Shown here piece by piece: positions 47,901-56,283 of a stretch of 64,000 bases of DNA. The first letter of the stretch is position 1. Every line of letters starts with the position of its first letter. The translations under genes and the position numbers were made by a program. Location: assembly GCA_020636435.1 (NCBI GenBank), contig JACJXX010000001.1, positions 372,001 through 436,000 of the forward strand, given 5' to 3'. The notes beneath the pieces are model-generated. The model saw only the letters and a list, made by a program, of their open reading frames with translations, was not told the DNA's origin and ran no database searches. The stretch comes from Lewinellaceae bacterium (GTDB lineage Bacteria > Bacteroidota > Bacteroidia > Chitinophagales > Saprospiraceae).

Positions 47901-50656
47901 CCGGGCCCCCAAAAGGGCTTTTTTATGTTCAGGTGGAATTGTCCGATGCTATAACTCCCGTTTTTGTCGTGGGCAAAATTAAGCCTGCCCTCCTCCAACC
48001 ACCAGATAGCCCCCAGGCCCGATTGGATGTTCTCTGGCTCCCCCAGCGACAGGCCGCCTTTCCAGATTGGATTGTCCAGGCCATAAGCGTACAATTGCCC
48101 TGCTTTGGTTATAAGAACCCATTGACCTTTGACGAAGTCGGACCAGTAAATACGGTCCAATTCGATTTCTTCCGGCGCTTTGGAATGGCTGATGGCCAGT
48201 AGGGTAGACCATTTGTATTTGGCCAAGCCTATAGCCCTGAATAGCTCTTTGCGGGCTTTCCCCACACGTAACGTCCGGTCATAGGTTTGGTTCGGTCCCG
48301 GAGCCGTTAAGGCCCAAATATGGTTTTCCTGAATTTGTATTTGCTTAGTAGCCGTCGTCAGAACGGTATCTATTTGGGGTCTTTCCCAGATCAAACCAGG
48401 ATCGACGGCATAAAGGCCGTGGTCGCTGTGTGCCAATATCAGGTTGCCGTAGAGGTGTGCCCCCTTCAGTGGAGCCTCCCCACAGTCCAAGCTATCCCAA
48501 TTGGCAAAATCGGGCGTATAGTATTTTAGCTTCCCGCCAGGAGTGATGCCCCACAGGCGCCCCTGCCGGCCTTCTACTATTGTTTTCCAATCCATGCTGC
48601 CGCTGCCGGAAAAATAACGGCCGCCGGCCGGCCCTTTTTCGAAGGTAGATCGCACCGCGTTTTCCTGACGGCAGTACAAGGCTCCGTTGGAGCGCACAAT
48701 TTGCGCTACGCCTTTCAATTCCAATATCCAGGAACCCCATGTTTTATTCCTGGAGTATAACACACCTTCGCCATTTTGCTTGCCCCACAGGTATAGGCGG
48801 CTACCGGCCTGTCTCAATTTCAGGGGGATTAACCCATCAGGCAGAGGGCTGGCCAAGTCGATCGACCTTTCTGCCGGGTCGTAAATATAAGCCTGGTAAT
48901 GGAGCGAATCGCCCCTGCTGATCCACCAGAATTTTTGGGCGAAGGTGTCTGCGCAAACGACGGTTGTCCCTGCATCGGTCATCTCGCTCTTGCCGAAGCG
49001 GAAATCTTTATCTGCCAAGGGCTTGATGTTCGGAAAAGTGTAGCGTTTTGCTTCTCCATTATCCCAGATCACCCATAAATAATTGCCCTGGCTGGCCAAT
49101 CGCTTTATCGGGCTGGAGGCCTCAATCTCTTCAATTTTTTGCCACGTCCGCGTGGGAGGGTAGTACCGCAAAATCTGCTGCTGGCCTACAGGCTGGCCCG
49201 ATACCGCGTATAACTGATCATTGAAAATCTCGGTTGCGCCGAAGTTGGAACAGTGGGGTTGCTGCCCGAAGGAGGCAGCCGACAAGATGTAGTTGAAAGA
49301 TGTTTCGCTACTGCTGGTATCGACTAAGCTGAGCAGCAAGCCGCTCTCCGTCAAGGCCAGGGTGCTTTCCCCTTCAAAGGCGATTGTATTCACGGGAGGC
49401 AGGGTGTAGACATTCCAAAGCCAAGGCCTGTTTTGGCCGTCGCAGTTGCATAGTGCGGTTTTTCCAGATACCGTCTCCCGGCAAACGGACCAGAGCACTG
49501 ATTTTTCGACCGATGTGTTTTGTTGCAGTGAGGTAGGCAAGTAATCAGATTTGTGACGGTAATCGGAAAGGCGCCGGCTGGAGAGATGGTACCTCATCAG
49601 CCCCTGTCCGGGTAAGGTCATCAAGGTTTGGCCCGAGCCGACGAGCAAGCCCTGGAAAACGGCATCCTGGTCGAGTTTAATCAGGCCGGCATTCCCCTCA
49701 TCAGACCGTTCATCCCATTTCTGCTCATCGGCATCCCACTGATAATGGCCTCCCGTTTTTTCGACGCACCCTATCGACACCGGGCGATGGCGGTCGTCAT
49801 AGATGGGATACAAGTCCTTAACATTTTCTGGTTTAACCTTAGATCGTTCATCGTACACAGGAACCTCTTCCAACTGCAACCGTTGTCCTTTCCGACTGAT
49901 CCGGTAACAGCGTACTTTTTGGCCATCGGCTATCCAGATGAGATCGCCCTGGAGGATCAAATCCCTGATGGAGCTGAACTCCTTCGGCATGGGAGTCCAC
50001 CCATGAGTCCGGATATCGTAAAGGGCAGGGCCATGCTGCCTGGTGCCGACTGCGAAGAAGGAAAGATCGCTTGCAACTGCCAGGCAGGTTAGTTCCCGGT
50101 TAAGATCCATCTCAGGCTGAAATCCGCCGCCTTGATAGTGCAGCCGCCAGTCGGTCAACTTGTGGGAAGCGGAAACTAGTGCGCCGGTTTTTCCAACAAA
50201 CCACACACGTTGACCGGCGGGGTATATTTGCCGGATGTCGTTGAAGAGGATATTTCCTGTATTATCAGCATGATAGCCTTTGCCGATCCGGAAAATATCG
50301 CTGTCTATTCGCAGGAGATAGCATCCTTTTCCTTGTAAATTGACAACCAGCCGCTTTTCGTCCACCAGTTGAGCATCCAATGAAATATAATCGCGATAAT
50401 TCGAGTAGAGATGGTAGTCCTCGACAAAGTCTATCGCTTCCCTATTGTCATAGCGATAAGCTAACCAAACCCATAAGGCCAGCAGGCTAAACAACGCCAG
50501 GCAGGCTGAGGTAAATCCCCAGTTGCGCGACCGTTCCACCGGCGTTTGCCTGACTTTCCTGAAAAAGGCCGACATGCCGGCCCCGGCGCCCGGAGAGGCT
50601 TCTCGCGCAAGCTTTTTCTCTAATTGCGTAGCCCGGTTAAGCGTTGACTGTTTCAT
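44963..50656 (-). CDS. Giant membrane-anchored beta-propeller-like protein
   Basis: A 1897-residue protein of unknown family. An N-terminal basic cytoplasmic part (residues 1-45) leads to membrane span 1 (about 46-66). A repeat-rich domain follows (about 70-910) with short W/Y/G strands such as GNYLWVIWDNGEAKRYTF. Span 2 is near 920-950 (LLQVVVQICMISFLILISLG), a short loop follows, span 3 lies near 1005-1024, and a second repeat domain runs to the end. Motifs such as GLVWIATEWGIQSF and DGNLYALARNGRTYRF resemble regulator-type propeller blades. I infer that both propellers face the periplasm. The start overlaps the previous gene by 20 bp, implying translational coupling. Codon use matches its neighbours. 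Confidence 0.8.
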   Translation of the reverse strand: MKQSTLNRATQLEKKLAREASPGAGAGMSAFFRKVRQTPVERSRNWGFTSACLALFSLLALWVWLAYRYDNREAIDFVEDYHLYSNYRDYISLDAQLVDEKRLVVNLQGKGCYLLRIDSDIFRIGKGYHADNTGNILFNDIRQIYPAGQRVWFVGKTGALVSASHKLTDWRLHYQGGGFQPEMDLNRELTCLAVASDLSFFAVGTRQHGPALYDIRTHGWTPMPKEFSSIRDLILQGDLIWIADGQKVRCYRISRKGQRLQLEEVPVYDERSKVKPENVKDLYPIYDDRHRPVSIGCVEKTGGHYQWDADEQKWDERSDEGNAGLIKLDQDAVFQGLLVGSGQTLMTLPGQGLMRYHLSSRRLSDYRHKSDYLPTSLQQNTSVEKSVLWSVCRETVSGKTALCNCDGQNRPWLWNVYTLPPVNTIAFEGESTLALTESGLLLSLVDTSSSETSFNYILSAASFGQQPHCSNFGATEIFNDQLYAVSGQPVGQQQILRYYPPTRTWQKIEEIEASSPIKRLASQGNYLWVIWDNGEAKRYTFPNIKPLADKDFRFGKSEMTDAGTTVVCADTFAQKFWWISRGDSLHYQAYIYDPAERSIDLASPLPDGLIPLKLRQAGSRLYLWGKQNGEGVLYSRNKTWGSWILELKGVAQIVRSNGALYCRQENAVRSTFEKGPAGGRYFSGSGSMDWKTIVEGRQGRLWGITPGGKLKYYTPDFANWDSLDCGEAPLKGAHLYGNLILAHSDHGLYAVDPGLIWERPQIDTVLTTATKQIQIQENHIWALTAPGPNQTYDRTLRVGKARKELFRAIGLAKYKWSTLLAISHSKAPEEIELDRIYWSDFVKGQWVLITKAGQLYAYGLDNPIWKGGLSLGEPENIQSGLGAIWWLEEGRLNFAHDKNGSYSIGQFHLNIKKPFWGPGFWLQFYVLLQVVVQICMISFLILISLGFPLIAAFNQLPKKEPEEMLSAFGGGDQPSFWTLAGQYFRRIRQQLNREYRDLSSFSTKNGKRAYIFLAIALALLGLSRLCQAHFRAQKAKTDRMEQNNLAGAILDYAHAPNNRIMIQDSSTTWIYQVKQRKNEYHFVPETYFPNEQVTLSKPELVFPLYGQKENWKLTRTAGQYQLWRKTTEKTFHAYRFRDGGFLEDRVFDFRLDGKKLYLLTAAGLQSYRAKKKKLTQFSIQTQLPGTGGKLLLDDSNLFCYFSPDEVFQYDHEKWKKIDASTLRRDRQFGLLQYACWPWKASFQAQQFDIGKGQFKRDICGLMINDANGNISFQTPEGWRTFRGNTNRLGGILPAGPQPQNPRHHFAATETWTCHRGDSILAGDDIFFTFRQDDSRIRNPFSAKNSLRWPDETIHEACYHDDTLELATDYGLRTYVDGRLLPGAALPGQKVLDLEIVGGRWYCKTESGCYRKENRIWVYDPSITPGTFSRTDSLILPLGEDLAIQARQQTPTGLPAVSQLLSYDLPSNRFKFDQVNDLQNAEGLVWIATEWGIQSFAMENGQIVDVRNYLKGQSIAALRKDVDGNLYALARNGRTYRFEKTRKKSRWASNPASNPFHAPVRGTLDAHLSWEREYHPDGDLFRLKSGDNLLRIAGGKLSRDIVLAGAATGKVSWEATPAGLLKFDNAGTPGYRPVERHDLPPVTAGDQVELALANDSLLCRIGQHAYRLGEDGTWTTITTTAFDPPLLTFDGKKWTVEKGKGRRPLIVTQLSPSGRFYSVFLNKSGQFPFDHIQSVAASGQSVFFRNQEGIFSILEKPTEDNELEIEAVRYDSFLFNMHSTTFLTSRKATVFLQSDWNNSYYSVSTDTSSPESIALLPVSQGQFMLSQRDANKHYLGRQVYEARVNQRKLTLYQERDSIFSYTFDRAIMKVMSSESSFWVLTSRGLYQIDASLIAKKRK

Positions 50657-52430
50657 GTGCTTTCGCTTTTAGAATTTGGGGAAATGAATGCAATACTTCA
50701 GGAGCCTTGGCCTGATAAAAACACTTAATGGCCTGATCATGTACCCAGGCGGTTAAAGGCAGCGCAGGGTTCAATTGGGTGGCGTATTGCAGGTAAGCTT
50801 CTCCCTGGATCAGCAGGTCTTCGGGCTGGAAACAGTACTGATGCTTCCTGAGAAGCTGACACACATCGATAATTTCCCGCCAAAGCCCACTCTGCCAGTA
50901 TTCGCTGAGCAGATGGCATACTGCAAACCGGCTCCATTCCGGTTTTTTCTCCGCCCAACTCCTGACCCACCAGATCACCTTTTCTTTTAGCTCGATCCGG
51001 TTGAAATACCGGCTGCGTTCCATAGTCAGGGCTTGCAGCCTCCATTGGAGCAAGGACACAAAAGCAGGATCCGACTCTTCTTCCGGAAAATCCATGTAGT
51101 AGTCGGCTACTTTTTCCTGTAAGCTGCCGACAGCATCCGGAACCGGCTTGGGGGGGCCAGAGGAGGATGCCGAAACCGCCTGGAATTGGCTCAAAGCACG
51201 ATCGACCTGGAAAACAAGGGGCCAAATGCCGTCGGAAAAGCTGGCATGCGGGCAATTTTTAGCCGGGCAGATGGAATAATTCAAGTATGCTTCAATAACT
51301 GTTATTTTTTCCAGGAGCAGCAATCGCAGTTCCTCGTTCCGTGTTTCCAGTTGCGCTCCATCACCCGTTAGCCGGGCAATTTGAATTTTTTTAAACAGGC
51401 GCACTTTTTCCAGGCGAATCTCTTCGAGCTGAAACTGTAGATATTGTTCGTAACGAGTTTTATCTTTTGGATCGAAAGTATAGCTAAACCAGGAGGGGCT
51501 TCTCCCTAACAAAGCGCCCGGCGTTTTTTGCAAAAAGGCGATCAGCAGGCCCGACAGGGACCGCTCTGCGGTTATCTTATGCAGGAAGTGCCGGTACTGA
51601 GCGTATCCTTTACCCGATGGATCCAGCCGTAAGTATAGGCTGATGTTACAGACGGCGAAAGTATTGACCCAAGAGGCCTTCCAACTCAAACTCGTGCTAA
51701 AAAAATAGGCTAAAGCCAATAAAGCGAAGCAACTACCCAGCATGACAATAAACCAAAAAAGATCAAAAGGGAATACGGCCATCAGGGAAATGCTGTAGTC
51801 AACTGCATGGAAAAGCAGGTCGACGACGTGCAGCCAGTTAGCCAGTAAAAAGAGGCCAATTACCATAAGATGGGCAAGCATCGGGGCCCTCCACTTTTCC
51901 CAGGCCAGCACAGACAGGACGCCGCTCAGGAGTACCGCCAAAGGCGTTGGGTCAGCCAGGCTCGCTTCCGGATTGACCACGCCCCAAACCGCCAAGATAG
52001 CCATTGAATATAGTACGACTTCCTCAAAAAGGATCAAGGCCGACTGGCTAGCATCCGGCAGCTCGTGCATTAGCTTGTTCAGCAGCAGGTAACAAGTGAC
52101 AGCCAGGCCGTAAACGACTAGGAAAAAGTAGAAGAGGCTACTTGCAAATGCAACGGTTAGCCCATCTTCCAACAGTTTCCCGATCAGGTTAAAAACATAC
52201 AGTACCGGGATGAAAGCAACCAAAAATATTGCCAGCACCAGGAAAAAGGCCTTTGCCTCTATCTTCTTGTCGTAAATGAGGCGCAGGCGAAGGCCGGCCC
52301 ATAGGGCCGAAATCCCAAGCATAGCACCGTTGGGGTTATCGCTCGTCGCGGCGCCTAAAGCCAGGGCAGCCGGGACTGCGGCAAATAAAAAAGCGGAAGT
52401 CGGACGAATGGTATTTTTTGGTTCGGACAT
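50637..52430 (-). CDS. Multi-pass membrane protein of the AAA/MoxR cluster
   Basis: A 597-residue protein. The first 250 residues contain about seven to eight hydrophobic spans (AFLFAAVPAALALGAAT, FFLVLAIFLVAFIPVLYVF, LFYFFLVVYGLAVTCYLLL, PLAVLLSGVLSVLAWE, LFWFIVMLGSCFALLALAYF). The C-terminal 340 residues are soluble and helical, ending in a TPR-like part (WREIIDVCQLLRKHQYCFQP, GEAYLQYATQLNPALPLTAW). Not recognised. It overlaps the downstream giant gene and is 88 bp from the gene before it. It may be the membrane platform of the system. Confidence 0.75.
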   Translation of the reverse strand: MSEPKNTIRPTSAFLFAAVPAALALGAATSDNPNGAMLGISALWAGLRLRLIYDKKIEAKAFFLVLAIFLVAFIPVLYVFNLIGKLLEDGLTVAFASSLFYFFLVVYGLAVTCYLLLNKLMHELPDASQSALILFEEVVLYSMAILAVWGVVNPEASLADPTPLAVLLSGVLSVLAWEKWRAPMLAHLMVIGLFLLANWLHVVDLLFHAVDYSISLMAVFPFDLFWFIVMLGSCFALLALAYFFSTSLSWKASWVNTFAVCNISLYLRLDPSGKGYAQYRHFLHKITAERSLSGLLIAFLQKTPGALLGRSPSWFSYTFDPKDKTRYEQYLQFQLEEIRLEKVRLFKKIQIARLTGDGAQLETRNEELRLLLLEKITVIEAYLNYSICPAKNCPHASFSDGIWPLVFQVDRALSQFQAVSASSSGPPKPVPDAVGSLQEKVADYYMDFPEEESDPAFVSLLQWRLQALTMERSRYFNRIELKEKVIWWVRSWAEKKPEWSRFAVCHLLSEYWQSGLWREIIDVCQLLRKHQYCFQPEDLLIQGEAYLQYATQLNPALPLTAWVHDQAIKCFYQAKAPEVLHSFPQILKAKAHETVNA

Positions 52431-52518
52431 ATGCTATTGGCATATTGGTTTGGCAAATTCTGCCTGATACATGTTGTAATGGCCTTCTGGATGGCTGGGC
52501 TTAAGATGATAGATGCAT

Positions 52519-52782
52519 TTATTCCCATTTTTCATTCCTTAGCCTCCAAAATCTGAGGTAGAAGGGCTTTTTCTCTTTCCTTTGGCGAAGGAGCCGGGCA
52601 ATTTTCCGCTTCCAGTGGAAATAGCGATAGGCTGCTACTATTAGCCGCAACGGGAATAGCAGGTGGCTGTCGGGGTGCTTTTCCAGTTCCAGCGCTTCCC
52701 GTAATTGTTTGCAATTCACTTCCAGTTTGCGGATGAGCCGCTCACGTTTCTCAATTCTTTCCTGTTCTGCTTGCTGGTTCAT
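52519..52782 (-). CDS. Small basic coiled-coil protein of the cluster
   Basis: An 87-residue, highly charged protein (MNQQAEQERIEKRERLIRKL ... WKRKIARLLRQRKEKKPFYLRFW) with one helical heptad-like part. No membrane span. The ATG at 52782 lies inside the end of the upstream gene (overlap 32 bp), so translation is probably coupled. Family not recognised; likely an adaptor. Confidence 0.65.
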   Translation of the reverse strand: MNQQAEQERIEKRERLIRKLEVNCKQLREALELEKHPDSHLLFPLRLIVAAYRYFHWKRKIARLLRQRKEKKPFYLRFWRLRNEKWE

Positions 52783-54463
52783 ATGCCTGTATTGCGCTGA
52801 TGATTTCATTCAGTTCTTTAATAATATCCTCCTTGCGCTTGTTTACGTCGCCTGTATGGCAAAGGGATATTGCCAGTTCCCTGACGCTGTCGATCATGTT
52901 CAACGGCGATTTGATCGCATTCGGATACGCCATTAAAGCCTTTTCCCGGTCCATTCTCAGGACATCTCTTCTGAAGTTTGACCAGCTATCGTGCCGGCGT
53001 TGGTATAAGCCGTCGATTGCTTGCCGGGCCTGTTTCAGCTCTTCAATCTTATGGAGGGCGTGACCTATCTTTTCCTGGTGAAACTCTTGTTTTTTGATGT
53101 GTTTCCTTTCAATTTCCATCAGGATGCCTCTCCCTTGAGCCTGGTGGTTCTCGAAGCTTTTCTTCAGCTCCTCCCGGGCCGATTCAAGGAGTGGGCCAAC
53201 TTGTACCGCAGCCGTCTTTTGGAACTCATGGATACACCTGAAATTGAGGGTGGGGATTTGGCCGCCGAGGGGTTCAAATTGCTCATCGTCCAGCAGGAAC
53301 CGGACTATGCTCCCTTCGTGTTGCAAAAAAACCAAGGCGCTGTTCTGCTTGATCTTTTCTTTTTGACCGACCGTCATCTGGCCAGTTTCCCACATGGCAT
53401 CCGACAAAAGGCTCAATATGCGCTCGCTTTCGCGGGGGGGGTTGGGATAAATTTGCAGATGTTCCGGCGTGTAAATCCGGAGGGCTTTCCGGTTCCACCG
53501 GTTGTTGAGCAACAGCTTATACCTGGCTTTAGGCGGTTCAAACAAGGGGGGCTGATCCGGGTCGCCCCTCCTGAGGACGTGTAGAACCAATGGACGGGAG
53601 TCGCCGCTCAGTTCGTGCTGCCAAATGTGGATGCCCTTCACTTCAATGCAGGTATATTCAAACTCGTTGATGGCCTTGTTGGGTGCCTGAATAAACCATT
53701 GCTTCAGGTTGTTCAGGGTACCGTCGCCCCGCTCTTCGCTGTCTGTGTAGAGGTAAAGATAATTGGGGGGCTCCATCTCCATCCTGTCTAACTCAAGGTG
53801 TTGAAGCAGGTATTGCATTAAGTCGATTTCATCCCGCAACCGAAGGATTTCTGCGTCGAGATCCGCGTGGCCGTGCGCAGAAGCCACCACTTTTGTCAAT
53901 TTGACCTGAACGGGAAAGTTCCATGCCTCCAGGCCGGAAGCCGCAGCCTGCCCGGACACTGTCTCTACCGGAGAACCCAGGTCGGCAACAGTGGCTCCAG
54001 GGAAATAGTCGAACAGGTTGTGAAAAACCAGATCAAAGGTGCAGGCAACCGGCTGCTCGTCCTGGCCCACCCCTACCAGGGCCAAGCCTTTGCCAGTTTG
54101 CAGCGTAGAATCCCCTTCGTAACCCCAGGGCAGGAATAACCCGGTAACAGGCAGGGGCTGCGCAGTCGGGATGGGCTCGATAAGAGGTTTATAAAACAAG
54201 GCTGCGCCAGCTTGTTCCTGCCAGTAGTCCAAAAAAAAGGGAGGCGGTTCCTTTTCGAAATATATGGCGTAAGAGTACCGCTTGAAAGGCGCCGGCCCGG
54301 TGGCTTGATCCCTTCCCGGCAAACGAGCAATCTGCAGATCGAAATCCTTCTCGCGGATTTGCCAGATTTTGTGAAAGCTTTCTATTACGCTGCTGTCTCC
54401 ATCCGACAAGACGATCAGGCGGAAAGTTTCAGGGGGTGTGCTCCATGCTTTGAGTGTAGTCAC
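52751..54463 (-). CDS. Unknown 570-residue protein of the cluster
   Basis: It starts at a GTG directly after an in-frame TAA, so no longer start is possible (MTTLKAWSTPPETFRLIVLSDGDSSV). The LIVLSDGD strand resembles the fourth strand of von Willebrand A domains, but no DxSxS metal site precedes it, so I do not call a vWA. A middle region (YLYLYTDSEERGDGTLNNLK, LVLHVLRRGDP) has beta character. The C-terminal 170 residues form a long charged helix region (FENHQAQGRGILMEIERKHI, KIEELKQARQAI). It follows the 594-residue gene by 35 bp. Possibly one of the bpX-type or adaptor proteins of ternary systems; unproven. Confidence 0.7.
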   Translation of the reverse strand: MTTLKAWSTPPETFRLIVLSDGDSSVIESFHKIWQIREKDFDLQIARLPGRDQATGPAPFKRYSYAIYFEKEPPPFFLDYWQEQAGAALFYKPLIEPIPTAQPLPVTGLFLPWGYEGDSTLQTGKGLALVGVGQDEQPVACTFDLVFHNLFDYFPGATVADLGSPVETVSGQAAASGLEAWNFPVQVKLTKVVASAHGHADLDAEILRLRDEIDLMQYLLQHLELDRMEMEPPNYLYLYTDSEERGDGTLNNLKQWFIQAPNKAINEFEYTCIEVKGIHIWQHELSGDSRPLVLHVLRRGDPDQPPLFEPPKARYKLLLNNRWNRKALRIYTPEHLQIYPNPPRESERILSLLSDAMWETGQMTVGQKEKIKQNSALVFLQHEGSIVRFLLDDEQFEPLGGQIPTLNFRCIHEFQKTAAVQVGPLLESAREELKKSFENHQAQGRGILMEIERKHIKKQEFHQEKIGHALHKIEELKQARQAIDGLYQRRHDSWSNFRRDVLRMDREKALMAYPNAIKSPLNMIDSVRELAISLCHTGDVNKRKEDIIKELNEIISAIQAYEPASRTGKN

Positions 54464-54498
54464 TTAAGTTGGGTTTTATCATTAAGGCAATCGATGCT

Positions 54499-56283
54499 TT
54501 ACCTGACTGCGATCTCATTGGCAAAATCCAGCCAGGTTCGTTCTCTGACGCGGTCAAATCGCTGCCTCAGGCCGGGTACTTCATCATGGGCGATCTCGAG
54601 ATCGTCCCTTCCTGTTCTTTCGCCAAACCACTGCAGGGCCTGCTCATCGTGCCGTATACTATTGATGGAGGCCGAAACAGATAAATGGCTTAGAAAATGG
54701 GAAGCGGCAGCGCTTGCCTTGTGCCGGTCCGGCATGGCCGGTTTTCCTCCGCTTTCGATCGACACCAGAAAAGTATTGTCAATGGCTCGTTGAGTGCGGT
54801 CATTTGGTGTCAGGTTGTAGAATTGCGCTTGTTTGGGAATGGCAGCCAGGGCATTTTCGAAAGGCTGATCAAAAGCAGCAGCGCCCTCTTTGGAGCACCT
54901 CCAGTTGGTCAGTTGTTCCAATTCCCAGGGCGGCCTGCACGAGAAGAAAAAGGGAAGCAGTTTTCTTTGTTCCAGCATCCAGCTGGGCTGCTCCAGGTTT
55001 TCCCAGGTGGGCAGGCCTGCGCCCCGATGCCTGGGTTCGGGAGAAATCAGGGTATAGGTTGCCCGGAATTTTCCGGCCAGCGCCCCGTTGTGCAGAAGCA
55101 ACAGGGTCTGGTGGTGCAGGGCGGAAAACAGGCTGCAGGTGCGCGTAATATCTTCTACGATCTGGGCTGCCAGCAATTTGGCTTCGGACAAGAGACGAGG
55201 TGGGCTTCCGGGATCTTCGCCTATATTCAACAGGCAGATCAATAAAACCCTTCGGGGTTCTTCCTGCCGGACGGCCCGGTCGTAGTACAGCAGCTTTCCT
55301 AAATAGAACCGCAGGTCAAAATCCGGCCTGACCATCTGCGAACGCAGGGAACTTTCCAGGTTGCCTCTTCTGGATACCCCCCTGTTGCCCTCGGGCATGG
55401 TGGAAGAAGATTCGGCTGCTACGGCCACCACCAGGGGGCTCAGGTATTCGTATATGTTTTCCTGCCCTTCCAAAAACTCGAAAGGCCGGTAGCTACTGCA
55501 TTCTTGCAACAGCCAAAAATCAAGGGCCTGCGCCTCTTCATTAGCCAGGGCCAATACCGGGGCGGCTTGGGTGTCGGGCAGGTTGAGCACCGGTTCGGAG
55601 GTATCTCCTCCGTAAGCTTCTAGGAAAGCATCCAGGAAAGAGCGGATATTCTCTAGGGTAGAATAATCCACGTTCCGGGAAGTTATTGAAACAGTTTCCG
55701 GGAAGGAATAAGCGCTTAAATCCTGAGCCGTGACCAGATATTCCTGGGATAAAGTGTTTCGTATGGCTGCTTTTTCGTACCATTGGAAAAGCACCAGTTC
55801 AACGAAATTGAGGATGTCTCCCGGCCGCACGATCTCCTTTTTCTCTCTTTTTGCAAGCGCAGACCGTTGACGCTGATAGTCGAAGCTGACTTGAATAAAG
55901 TTCCGGTCATTCAAAGATTCGTTCATCAGCCGGCAATACTCCTTTCCCTTTGTTTTATCGATCGGGTAAGAGGAAGGCAGGCTGAATTCAATCTCCTTGT
56001 AGCGGCCGTATAGAAAGATAAAGGACAAATCGATCACTATGCTCAGGGGAGGGGCATATCCGGTTTTCAATACACTGACGTAGACCTCTTTGGCGATGTA
56101 ATTACAAAAAACCGATTTAGCCGGCGAGACCTCGGCCGGCTTCACTTTCTTTTTGGCGCGAGGGACAACCTTCTGCTCCGGCAGCAGGCCAGCAAGCAGG
56201 GATAAGTGGCCGTCGGACAGCTTATCCAACGGCGCACAAACCGTGCTCAATTCGGTAGGATACCAGATGGGTAGCGGTCTCAT
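54499..56283 (-). CDS. Unknown 594-residue partner encoded next to MoxR
   Basis: The start codon overlaps the MoxR stop by 4 bp (ATGA), the tightest coupling in the cluster, so the two proteins probably act together. MoxR ATPases usually pair with a vWA protein. Here the C-terminal half has RRVLLICLLNIGEDPGSPPR and LLLLHNGALAGKFRATYTLI, vWA-like in shape but without the metal-binding DxSxS. The N-terminal half includes PPLSIVIDLSFIFLYGRYKE. No signal peptide. Family not recognised. Confidence 0.72.
   Translation of the reverse strand: MRPLPIWYPTELSTVCAPLDKLSDGHLSLLAGLLPEQKVVPRAKKKVKPAEVSPAKSVFCNYIAKEVYVSVLKTGYAPPLSIVIDLSFIFLYGRYKEIEFSLPSSYPIDKTKGKEYCRLMNESLNDRNFIQVSFDYQRQRSALAKREKKEIVRPGDILNFVELVLFQWYEKAAIRNTLSQEYLVTAQDLSAYSFPETVSITSRNVDYSTLENIRSFLDAFLEAYGGDTSEPVLNLPDTQAAPVLALANEEAQALDFWLLQECSSYRPFEFLEGQENIYEYLSPLVVAVAAESSSTMPEGNRGVSRRGNLESSLRSQMVRPDFDLRFYLGKLLYYDRAVRQEEPRRVLLICLLNIGEDPGSPPRLLSEAKLLAAQIVEDITRTCSLFSALHHQTLLLLHNGALAGKFRATYTLISPEPRHRGAGLPTWENLEQPSWMLEQRKLLPFFFSCRPPWELEQLTNWRCSKEGAAAFDQPFENALAAIPKQAQFYNLTPNDRTQRAIDNTFLVSIESGGKPAMPDRHKASAAASHFLSHLSVSASINSIRHDEQALQWFGERTGRDDLEIAHDEVPGLRQRFDRVRERTWLDFANEIAVR

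Noticed and set aside
52751..54463. A von Willebrand A domain in the 570-residue protein
   Set aside because: Only one strand-like motif (LSDGD) fits; no DxSxS site or remaining metal ligands can be placed, so it is not called.
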